From: Manduca sexta
Taxonomy: Eukaryota > Arthropoda > Insecta > Lepidoptera > Sphingidae
Length of the DNA: 64,000 bases
NCBI RefSeq assembly: GCF_014839805.1
Contig: NC_051119.1
Location: 6,689,245-6,753,244 of the forward strand
Direction: 5' to 3'
A program made the translations under genes and the position numbers. Positions 1 through 11,600 of the stretch are shown piece after piece; the first letter of the stretch is position 1; each line of letters begins with the position of its first letter. The notes beneath the pieces are model-generated. The model was not told the origin of the DNA and ran no database searches. It saw only the letters and a program-made list of their open reading frames with translations.

Positions 1-565
1 GTTTGTGTAATTTTTATTTGACGATGATATTTTTATTATTGTGTATAAAAATCCTTGTGTAAATAGAAATTGTGTTTCGGTTTATGACGAACTTCGCGTA
101 TAAACAATAGAGTTGTTTACTCTACTGTTTTTAGAAAAAAAATACTCTGAAATCAATAGAGTTGACAGTTGTTAGTTGCTTTAACATTAAGTCAAACAAT
201 TGTCAGTTTAATAGAAATTCAAACGGAACATTGACAGCATTTTGTCGCCATTTTGTGTCGCGCAACAATTATAGCGTCTGTTCGTCTCATTATGCTACAG
301 CCATGTTAATTTCAAAGTGTAAACGTGTCATTAAAGATGCAAATAGTTGAAACAGGAGATGCTACAAGCGGAGTGCAAACTTCAACATTTCTCCTCTTAT
401 AAATGATACAGAAACTATCTTTGTTGCCACTGTTTTAATATAGTTTTAAATGAATACTTTATCTTTACAATTAATTTGAAAAGATTGTTGTAAAATCTGT
501 AGAATATTTCAATTGTAAAGATTTTTTCACTGAAGGTTACCACGTTATTGTTTTATCACGTGAAT
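1..565. other. No gene or repeat recognised
   Basis: AT-rich; the short frame 162-350 lacks protein features. Confidence 0.5.
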
Positions 566-682
566 TTTTTAAAATAATAATTTTCACGGATTTTGTCGCG
601 GTTAAGTATATTATTATTTTCTCCCGACGTTTCGAAGACTGCAGCCTTCATGGTCACAGGACGGACTGAGGTGTTAGTCATC
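566..682 (-). repeat. Family E retroposon
   Basis: Family E in its own sense: ccgtgaccatgaaggctgc, cttcgaaacgtcgggagaaa, aaaccgcgataaaatccg, then gtctaacattcgcgtaaac and a run of A. Here the 3' end is missing. Confidence 0.58.
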
Positions 683-1035
683 CGCAAGTGAAAGTTACAA
701 TATGTCCCTACATTTTACAATTATAATTATTATTATTTTGTTTACGATCCAATCCACGCAGAATAAGCTCACAAAAATGAGACCTCAGTAAGACTACAGG
801 CGTGACTTGAATACTGCATGCCAGCTTCTTGGGCATTATGTTTGTCACCTGCAGATCCGTTTAGGAGCGTTGGAGATCATCTCTCCGACATTTGCTGCGC
901 CCTCGGATGGGAAAAAGTAGTAATCACACTGTAGTGATATTTATTTTGTATGGTCAACCCGGACTAATACGAGTGTCCCGCATAAAACCGGCGTGTAGCT
1001 ACAATATACCGTTCCTATATATACTATTATTATAT

Positions 1036-1195
1036 TATAGCTTAAAACTTTGTTTGTTTGAACGCGTTAATCTCAGGAACTACTAGAGGGATTATGATTT
1101 ATTTTCAATAAAAGAAAGCTACAATACTTCTAAGTGATAAAATTGTTTATCCTAGACAACTTTTTCAGGCAGCCAGAGCCGTAGGCAAAAGTTAG
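1036..1195 (+). repeat. Helitron-like fragment of the gaacgcg type
   Basis: Shares tttgtttgaacgcgttaatc..ggaactactag and the gagccgtaggcaaaag end with 8563-8840; termini eroded. Confidence 0.48.
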
Positions 1196-1534
1196 TTCTA
1201 TATAAAACTATTTTAAACAGTATATCCAACCTTTTAAAACGTGTTAGCATTCAACGTCTTAATTAGAACCTAACCTAAAATAAACACGTTAGAAACCATC
1301 ATACAAGCCACGGTAAAGGTCGAGTAAAGTAATTTCGACCTTAATGACATTGCCATTATACCGCAGCCTTCGTTCAATTATGTGATTTTAAATGGCCTTG
1401 CCGGCTTGTCTCGGAGCTACAATGTTAAGGACATGAACAATGTACTAGAGAAATGCGTCAGATTTTGAATACGCATTTGGTGATTATGTTACGTAGATCT
1501 AAACTTATTTAGATACTATGAAATATGACATTCG

Positions 1535-1842
1535 GGTTTTTTTAATTGCTTTCAATGACGACATGAGCTTACCGTTCGCCTGATGGTAAGCGATACGACC
1601 GCCCATAAACAGTAGAAACACCAACACCTTGAATTATAAAGTATCGTTGAGTATTCCACTGCGCTCGCCATCCTGAGACATGAGATGTTAAGTCTTATTA
1701 TGTTCAGTAGTTACACAGACTACAATGTCCTTCAAACCGGAACACAACAGCGACTACACATTGCAGCTTGGCGGCAAAAATAGACATTGCGATGGTACCT
1801 ATCCAGGCCGACTCTCACATATAGGAGACCTACCACTAGTTG
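1535..1842 (-). repeat. Family B retroposon
   Basis: Family B, read on its own sense strand: starts near ggtggtaggtctctcatatg, then ctgccgccaagcagcagtg, a tgtagccagtgtaactac block, and ends in cgtctcgtcattcaaagcaata plus a run of A. The A tail suggests a LINE 3' UTR or a SINE spread by one; layout resembles the BMC1-type 3' end of silkworm, which is from memory. This copy is on the minus strand. Confidence 0.68.
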
Positions 1843-2331
1843 TTGAATCTCAACTGGTGGTAGTAAAAGTATTTCAGAAATCAAATTTGTGGTTTATTGT
1901 TCGCCGGCGTGCGCATGTCACCCAAGGCGACCACCGAAAATGAGCGTTGTGCTGTAGTTCGCGTTATAGCTCAAAAATTTTTGCTTAGTCACCTATACGT
2001 CACAGCGACGACGAGGCGTGCAAAATTCGTCATCTTATTGTTTTATGTATATATTTTTTTGCTTTTATTTTGAACTGGCATAAGCAGAATTACTACGTCG
2101 TATATGTTGCACGCTGTGACAAATAAATGTGTCTGCGTTATTCTTTTCTTTCTAAGCCCAAAAACCTAAGTACCACAAATCCCAATTCCTTCTCTTTTTT
2201 AAATTTTCTTAACGTAAATTGTGTCCGATGTCATATTTTATGTTAGTTGTAATTGCCTGTAACTGAGTAGTTTGATTTGAGTCTGCTTTCTTTTATTCTT
2301 AATGTACCCACTGGCGATCCAATAAAAATAT

Positions 2332-2472
2332 TGTTGTATCTCAATATTATCCAATCACAACGGCCCTATATCTACGCACTGCGAAGGCTGCCATACCGTT
2401 AGCACTGAGAAACAGACTTGTTATCACAGCTTTCCTTCGTCCTTAGATAAAAAACGTCTATGAATAAGGGGG
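2332..2472 (+). mobile_element. PIF/Harbinger-like MITE, one end only
   Basis: Matches the right half of the complete copy at 60156-60400, including the AATAAGGGGG terminus followed by TAA (2473-2475). The left end is missing or rearranged: its first ~40 bp are the inverted internal segment of the family. It stops 24 bp before the lysozyme-like ATG. It contains two GATA-type motifs (TTATCA at 2421, AGATAA at 2445). Confidence 0.6.
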
Positions 2473-2495
2473 TAAATCTTTTACTTTAGTCCAGA

Positions 2496-2640
2496 ATGCC
2501 GCTGCCAGTCCATCTCATGCTGCTTCTGCTGTCTTCAAACCTGATCCCGGCTTCAGAAGCTCACGCCAAGACCTTCACGCGATGCCAGCTGTCCAGAGAA
2601 CTGCTCCGATACAACTTCCCCAGAAGTCTTATACCAAACT
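2496..2640 (+). CDS. Lysozyme-like exon 1: signal peptide and N-terminus
   Basis: Starts at the ATG and encodes residues 1-48 plus the first base (T) of the Trp49 codon. The donor is GTAAGT at 2641. No in-frame alternative ATG precedes a signal peptide. Reading past the donor gives unrelated sequence, so the open frame to 2915 is partly intron. A short pyrimidine stretch ending in AG at 2489-2490 could be the acceptor of a 5'-UTR intron; that is a guess. Confidence 0.93.
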
Positions 2641-5600
2641 GTAAGTATTTATATAAGCTCTCACCTTATCTCCTGAGGGGTAGACTGCATCTGATACGGC
2701 GGACTATTCAAATAGGGGGGGGAGACTCGCTAATATATGATATATTCATTAAATTCTCAGGAAAGTTGAGTTTTTTTATACATGTACGATTAAAGAAGTG
2801 TATTAGAACACTAATTAGCTATTTGTTGAATTATTTTGAGTCTGTTTATATATTTGTTAACGTATATCTCCGAAACTACTGGACTGATTTTCGTGTAGTT
2901 TTTACAAGTGGATAGAGTATAACTAGGAGCAGAATATAGGCGTTTTTTTAAATCGCATATCAGAGTAAAAGGTTAATTAAAATTTACTTTAAAATTTAGT
3001 TTAACTTCTTCCACTAAATATTACATATTCTATTTTCTTATTACTCCTTGACATGCTGATGGCTAAACCAATCTTATTATGTACAAAACAAAATCTAATT
3101 TTGAAAACAATGTTAATACACACATCCCAGCGCGGGATCGAAGTCAAGATTATTAACTAGAGTAATGCCGCCTTGAATGCAGCTTCCCGGCAAATCCCTA
3201 GGGATCCCGCACTACTCTTCGATGCATTAAATTCTAATCCGCGAGAACGGTTCGCATATTAATTACCTTGGGATTAAAAGTTTTCACATTTAGATGTTTG
3301 GTTAAGAATTTCATTTTGAACTTTGGTTGTTGAAGAACGTCGTCCAATAGAAAAAATAATTGTAGTGCCATTATATGGACGGTTAGGTCAAAGTAACTTT
3401 TCCGTGTCATTACAGAACGGCCAAGCGGAAGTTCAGCATTCACTTATAAAGGTTAAAAGGAATAAAAACAGTTTAGAACAGATATAAAACAAATACACAT
3501 CTATTTATATGTTGTTAATACAACGCACTTCTTGTATATTTAGAGATCTTTAAAACCAGCTTTTCCCTTTTTAACTCCCGACAGAATAAATGCTATTACA
3601 ATTTTAAGGTGTTTGTGTATCTATATGTCTGTTTATGGCATCGTAGCTCCAAAAGAATATATATTTGTTACCCGCAACCTTGAATGTAAATGACATGACT
3701 TCCATATTTTATGATAAGCTGAGAGAAATAATAAAAAAACTAGTTCCTAAACGTAAGCCCAAATCACGTAAACACCCATCATGGTTTAATAGAAATTTAA
3801 TAAGAATGCTTTCTGAAAAGAAAAGCTTAGGAAACGCTATTTAAAATATCAAAATCCTCGTGATGAGCTTGAGTACAATATCCATAGGCAGCGCTGTAAA
3901 GATTATTATGACAAATGCCTTAACGAATATCATATCAATATAGAGCTTAATCTAGTAAATAATCCGAAAATGTTTTGGAAATTTGTTAACGATAAGCGTT
4001 CAGATTACAACGCCATTCCCTCCACTATGTTTTCAAACATATCCGATTTTAGTGTTAGTAGCGGCCCAGATATCGCAAATCTTTTTGCTGATCACTTTTC
4101 ATCCGTCTTCTCTAGCTCTGATGTAAAACCGAGTTCGCCTGCAGAACACTTAAACAATAAAGTTCATTCATCCAACTTAACATCAAAATCCTTAGGCAGG
4201 ATATATTTTTCTGAGTACGATGTGCTCAAAAACTTAAAGCGTCTTAATATTACAAAAGGAGCGGGTCCAGATCAAGTACCACCAATTCTTATACAACGTT
4301 GTGCACGGGGTCTAGCTTTACCATTAAGTATTATATTAAATCGTTCACTTTGCACTGGAGAATTTCCAAATGAATGGAAAATCGCCAAAGTTATACCGAT
4401 TCATAAAAAAGGTGATCACAGCTGTGTTCTAAATTATCGCCCCATCTCCATTTTATCCTGCTTTTCAAAAGTTTTTAAATCACTAGTATGTCCAATTATG
4501 ACACAATACTTCAGCTCGATTTTCTCGGATTATCAACACGGATTTAAAAGTCGACGGTCTACGACAACAAACTTAACTTGTTATGTTTCTGATATATCCT
4601 CAGAAATCGATAAAGGTCATCAGGTAGATGCAATTTACACTGATTTTAGTAGCGCCTTCGACAGGGTTAATCACAAAATTCTACTGCACAAGTTGGAGGC
4701 ACAGGGAATACATGGTCCACTTTTACAATGGTTTCGATCATATCTTGAAAATAGGTTGCAAATGGTTGCAGTAAAGGGATATGTGTCAAGGTCATACCAA
4801 GCTATATCTGGCGTACCGCAAGGCTCACATCTTGGACCAGTTTTGTTTTCCCTATTCATAAATGACATAACTAATAACATAGTCAACAGTAAATTCTTTT
4901 TGTTCGCAGACGACTTAAAATTATATAGAACTATTGCAACGGAAAATGACACAAAGTTATTACAAGACGACTTGAACAACATCGTGAAGTGGTGCAATGT
5001 CAATAATATGTCTCTCAATGTCAATAAATGCCATCATATAAAATTTACCAGAAAAAACAAACCAATACTATCAACATATACTATTAATGATTACTCATTA
5101 CAGGAAGTTAAGGAAATGCGAGATTTAGGCGTTATTATTGACAACAAACTTAAATTCACATCCCACATTAATAAAATAGTTAAAACATCGGCTAAAATAT
5201 TAGGATTTATAAGAAGAAATACAAAAAAATTTCGTCAAGTTCGCGTTAAAGTTGCCTTATTTAATGCACTAGCTCGTAGTATATTAGAGTACGCCAGTGT
5301 GATTTGGAATCCTACTTACGCGATACATTCTCAAAGAATTGAAAATATACAACGCTCTTTCACACGGTTCTTAGCCTTTGCGAGTCCCGATATCTCCCAC
5401 AGATGCCCTTACAGTCAACGTATGTCTTTCTTTAAAATGATGTCGCTTCGTCAACGCAGAAGTTTCCACGACTTGTTATTTTTATACAAAATAGTAAACT
5501 CAGAGGTTGAATGCAATTCGTTACTGTCCAATATAAACATTTCAGTCCCGTCTAAAATACCTAGATATCCGACAAAAACACATTTTGCCCCCATCGTCTA

Positions 5601-8600
5601 GAACCAATCTAGGTTCACAAGCGCCCATATCCAGAATATGCATTTCATATAACTCTGTTAATAAAATCAACCCTAATATAGACATATTTCATGATTCACA
5701 AAACATTTACAAGAAAAAAATATTCGAACACCTCAAACAAAATTTAAACTAATCCCACTATCATTGCGTACCCTCAATAATCGAAACATAATAAATCAGC
5801 AGTAAGTACAAATTTATAAAAGGATCTATATCCTAGTTATGTTTACTTTGTAATTATTAGTTGGTAGATTTTAGTATTAATTTGTCTTTTTGTAACATTG
5901 CGTACTAATTTGTGAGTGTTGTGTACTCCTATAACTGGTACACACATCAGATTGTGACCTTACCACTTTTATGTTATTAACAAGAAATGTGTGTACTGTT
6001 GGAGAACCTTATTTAAATAAATAAATAAATAAAATATTTTTTATTACCTGAATAAGATTTACATTGCAATATGCAGGAATGGAATGAATGAATACATATA
6101 TCCCGATTCCTGCCTGCTTCCCCACATGTAGAATTTTTGTAGTCTAATTATCATTAGAACGATTTTCAGATCACATTTAAGCCTATTTATACCTCTATAC
6201 TACACACATTTATACATTTGTACCTTTGGCCACTGCTACATTGCAATATACGTCTCTAACCTCCAGTGGCGAAAGATGAAATTTTCCGAAAGCGAACCCG
6301 ATACAACTTATCTATACAATTATAAAACGAATTCCCCAAAAGCAGTCTGACTGTATGTGATCCATTTTCTTAAAATCTACTGAAATTATTTTTACTAAAA
6401 GATAGTGCAATTATTGAGGTCGTTTAGATTAATAGTACATTACGGTTTTATGTAAATTGACTGAAATATAACGAGTATAGTTGAAGTGGTCGCGTGGTTA
6501 TAAAAAATCTCGTGGGTCAGGATTTGCGCAGGAAAACTTTGTGATACACTGTTTCCACGCGGGCGAAGCCGCGGGCACAGCTGGTAGGTACTAATAATAT
6601 GCATAAATGCGGCTTGGAAATCGTTCTAATGGTAATTAGATTTTACATAAATTACGAAAGGGAAGCCGGCAGGAATCGGGTTATATGGACCCTTAGCCGC
6701 TGCTAACCACTCATCAGCGATAAAATAATTTGTTAAATTTTCATTGATGTATATTCTATAGACACGAATGTCCATATAAACTATTAGCTGTTGCTCGCCG
6801 CCTCGCCCGCGTGAAGAAGAATTCCGTTTTTTTTCCGATTTCCTTGATTTGTGTCGTTATATTATAACCAAATCACACAAAACCATTATAAATTGTAGCC
6901 TTTGTGTTAATCTGATGTATAACCAATATTACTGTAAAGTTTCATCCAAATCCGTTAAGTAGTTTTTTCGTGAAAGAGGAACAAACATACATACATCCAT
7001 CCATACATATCCTCGCAAACCTTCGCATTTATAATATTACTAGGAATTGTTCAAAATCTGAACTAAAATGGAACCAAAACGTCACTGTTATAACCTATTT
7101 ATTCACAACAAATAATTTTACTTATATGACTAATATTTTTTATTCACATCCAGGCATACACTTAGACTCGAGTTCTTATTTTATGAGCGCTACTCCGTAC
7201 AAAGCCACAAGCTGTCAACATTGACCATACTAAAGTCAGTTTGAATAGATTGTTTAATTCAGTTGAACACAGTGAATGTACGGAACGCCAAATCTAGTAC
7301 TATACATATCGATGAATCACAAACAAACCTAATACAATACAACGTAATGAAATCCTCGCGATATATCGATTGTCTTCCTTCCTATTAGAAATGAACATAT
7401 AAAAGGCGTGTTATCCGTCCATTCGTAATATAACACCGGACTTCATTTGTACAAACATTTTCATGTAATTGGATACGGATCTTAGCCAACTTTCGTATTG
7501 TGTACAAGATATTGCTTAAGGAACTTTTGTGAACAATGATTGGGTATTGATAGAGTTAAATTATATTTTGTCGTAATTTAATATTCGTTATAATTTACCT
7601 ATTCGTTTATAAAAGCCATCAAAATAAACTCTTCAGTTTTATAATATAATCATCATCATAATATTCACGTTTAATCTTTATTATCATCATCAGCTGTTCC
7701 TTCACTCTCATAGTCCAGTAAGACGGCAATCCGACATGACCGGAGAAAAATCTGCCGCAGGACCAACAGCTTCAGCTTTCCAAAGCACGGGGGTATTAAA
7801 CCGCCAACTTCCTGACTCCGAGCTGCGACTGAGTAATTTTTAAAATAGAATAACCTATTTGTTTTTGATTCGATACGAACCCAAGACATCAGTGTGACAG
7901 TCGAACTCGTACCGCATATTACAACTACTTCACTGACACAGTAATATGCACTACGTATAATTATTATATGAAAGACCTGTATGACGGTGGAGATCTAATA
8001 AAATACTCACTTGACACCCCCATAATTCATAATAATTCCGCAATATTACTACTATTTTGCATAATCGTTGTGTCATTTAACATACCGTTAACCAAAACTG
8101 TAATTACTTAATAGATTTGTCCAAATACCGGTCGTGTTAAACTTCTTACCCTCTGTACTTGAATCCATTAATTGTAGTAAAATGTCCCCTTTTTGATTTA
8201 AGCCGTCCGCAAACGTATTAATTTGAATTAATTCCGAGAGGTGACATCGCTTTCTACGTAGAATGACGTCGTTATGTAATAAATGTACAGTAAGACAGCA
8301 TAAACATAAAATTAAATTAAATAATGATACAAACAAATTTACGCGAATGTTAGACATTTAAATTAGACTTTGCAGCCTTCATGGTCACGGGGAGTCCCCC
8401 CCGTGACCATGAAGGCTGCAAAGTCTTCGAAACGTCGGGAGAAAAGTAAAATATTAAAACCGCGATAAAATTCGTAAAATAGTTTAATTTAGATACAAAC
8501 AAGCTTAGATTTTAGGAGATTCAAATTACGAAGTACATCGCTGCGCTCGTCATCTTGAAACATCTATACTGATATATAGCTAGAGTTTGGTTGTTTGTTT

Positions 8601-11600
8601 GTTTGAACGCGCTTATCTCAGGACTATTAGACCGATTTGTTTCATTGATAGGAAGCTTGTTTCATACAAACTCGGTAAAGTGACCCTACTGCAGCTGATG
8701 GTAAGAAGTAGAGTCCAATAGAACGTCGACTGACGAGAGATGATTTCCCCTAGGCAGATACAATTACTCTTGAGTGCTATAGGCAATATTTTACCCCGGA
8801 ATAACTTTTTCACGCAGGCAGAGCCGCAGGCAAAAGCTAGCCAAAAATAAAATCTCATAATGTCCAGTAATAAAATTAACTTTATCCTTTAAACCAGTAC
8901 AATGCTTGCAAGACACTGCTTAGTTAAAGAAATAAACAATGCAATGGTACCAAGAGAAACTATCTCGACATTTGAAAGCCACAATTCCAAATGTCGTAAA
9001 GCTAAGTAAAAATATTCTTTTAAGGGTAAAAAAATGGAAAAGTCCGAGTTAGACTCGCACAGTGGGTTCCGTACAAACTTGTATGTAAGGTATCTGTATA
9101 TATATAAGTTCTTGACGGACCTTCCTTTGCTCTTCGATCTCTAGTCACGGTTATTGCACCAAATAATAAGTTTGAAATAGTAAATTCCGTTTTTTTGTTT
9201 TTAACGTACATATTTATAGTTTTCAGATTTTTCCTTTACATGTTACTGTAGGACATTGCTTCTTGGAAAATTTTATGATTCTAAGTCAACGCGAAGTACC
9301 ATATATTTGATTCTCTTGTTAAATCGCAAAATATGTGACATAAACAGTCTTATCTTTTGATCGCGTTGACTTATAACTTAGATTTTTTCACAGCTGAAAT
9401 AATCTATAGTCTCCAGTACTTGATATTGATTTCAACTTAATACCTCTAGAAGTTCCTGAGCAAAATGAGACTTGACAGATAGATGTACAATTGATCTTAT
9501 AATAATTCCTTTATAATATTGATTTCAAGTAATAGATACCTCTAGAAGTTCCCGAGAAAAAATAGTCTTGACAGGCAAAAATTGATCCTATACAAATTCC
9601 TTTTGAACTACGAAACCCTAAAAATGCATCACTCAAAAGCAAGACTTTTTGACAAAAGTACTTTAAGAGTAAGAAGCCCGTTAACTTAACTTGCAGTTCT
9701 TGGGAAGTTATCCCAATGAAGTTTTACGTAAAAACAGCACTAAGAACACTGTAATGTGACGTCACGTTTTCTTCCTTAGTCAGAGCGCGCTATGAAACTT
9801 CGTTTAAGTTAGCTTACTGCTAATTAAACTAAAAAATGGGTTTTGTATAATTTGAAAATGTGGATGGACAAAGGGGCTTCTTGCGAAGAATGAACAGAGA
9901 GTTTGAATGAAGGAAATAAATAAACAGCTAGTAAGGTTATTTCAAATAATATAATGCGTTTACAATTTTGTTTCCCTAAATATACTGCCGTCATAGGAAA
10001 AAAGTCATTTTTTATTGAGTTAAAAAATATCTGTAATCATTAAAAAAGATATATCTAACAATTTTTCCTTATAGCAGCAGTATAGTATAGTCACTATACT
10101 ATACTACTATTATCCTACATAGGAGCGACGATAGCCTAGTTGGGAGTGGAACGGACTGCCGAGACGAATGTCCGTAGGTTCAAAACCTATGAACACCTCT
10201 GACTTTTTTGAAGTTATGCGTCTATTGTTTGTGAATTATCGCTTGCTTTAACGGTAAAGGAAAACATCGTGAGGAAACCTGCATACCTGAAAAGTTTTGT
10301 ATAAGAATTACAAAGGTACTTGAAGTCTGCCAATCTGTACTATCCAGCTTGGTGAACTAATACCTAATCCCTGTCAATAGACTCTTCTATTGACAGGGAT
10401 TAGGTATTAGTATGGCCGTGGCCAGCAGTGGAACAGTATATAATACAGGGCTGATATTATTATTACAATTAAATAAGTTTTTCGCTTATGTTAGATAATA
10501 GCTTTTTGAGACATAAACAGCAAATTACGATTCCTTTATTTGGGTACAAATTTTAAATTTTGCTTCTTTTTAACTTTGGAATTCTATCTACCCCCTTTCT
10601 GTTATAATACGTTGATCTTTTCGGAATAACTGACCAATTTGTTGCAATTTTCTATTTAGTTTTTTAATATCATTTTCTTATAAATGCTATTTCTATTTTC
10701 TTATCTACTATAAAGTTTTTATACAAATAGGCATATTTAATTTCTTAACTTTAATTAATTAATTCTGAACACTACACTTGGCGTAGTTGCAATTTTAACG
10801 CTACAACTTCCTCTGTGAGGTCCCGTCTTCAAATCTCGGTTCGTGCAAAGTGCTCTTAGGTTTTTTCTCAGTATCAGCATGGAGTCAAGAATTTGTGCCC
10901 GGTATATGCTCGCCCCGTCACTTCATGGGAATACGCACAGCGGAAAGTGGATGCACCAGTTGCACCCTTACCCCTTCAGAGATAAAGGCGTGATTCGTAT
11001 GTTTTTAAATAACACACCTGCCCTACTGTCCATGCATCCTTCACCAATGTATTACGTCAATTAAGGCGGCTCTCTAACAAATTTTAAACTTAAATGAAAG
11101 GGGATTTGGAAATGTTTTGTCATCTGAATGATGTTCCCTTTTTATGCAAATGGGAGATCTCGGAGAGAGTAAAGTTTCGCGTGAACGCTTATTAAGGTCA
11201 GAGGCGGCAATTCATTTAGTTTCCGCTACAAGTTGAGGCTTTGTTCGGACGCGGGACTGTTTTGTTTGTCAAAAATAATATCAACACTACTTAAGTTTTA
11301 AAAAATGGAGGCACTCACCTATGATTAAATAGCCGCTGATAATTCCATTTAACAGCTTACTTATAATGTATTTTTATGAAATAAATTTACTTAATCAAAA
11401 AGATTACTATAGACAGTTGCGCTTACTCCCAAGCGATCAGTATAATAATAATAATAAAATCAGCCCTGTATTATAAACTTACCCACTGCTGATCACGGGC
11501 CTCCTCTACTACTGAAAGGGATTAGGCCTTAGTCCACCACGCTGGCCTAGTGCGGATTGGTAGACTTCACATACCTTCGAAATTCCTATAGAGAACTTCT

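Noticed and set aside
2641..2915. Continuation of the lysozyme-like frame past exon 1 to 2915
   Set aside because: The GTAAGT donor and the exact fit of exon 2 (completing Trp49) show it is intron.
4671..5024. 117-codon reverse-strand frame within the LINE
   Set aside because: Shadow of the RT coding strand.
10125..10190. Possible tRNA gene from A and B boxes
   Set aside because: Part of the dispersed SINE A head, with no cloverleaf; the same applies to heads in families C and D.
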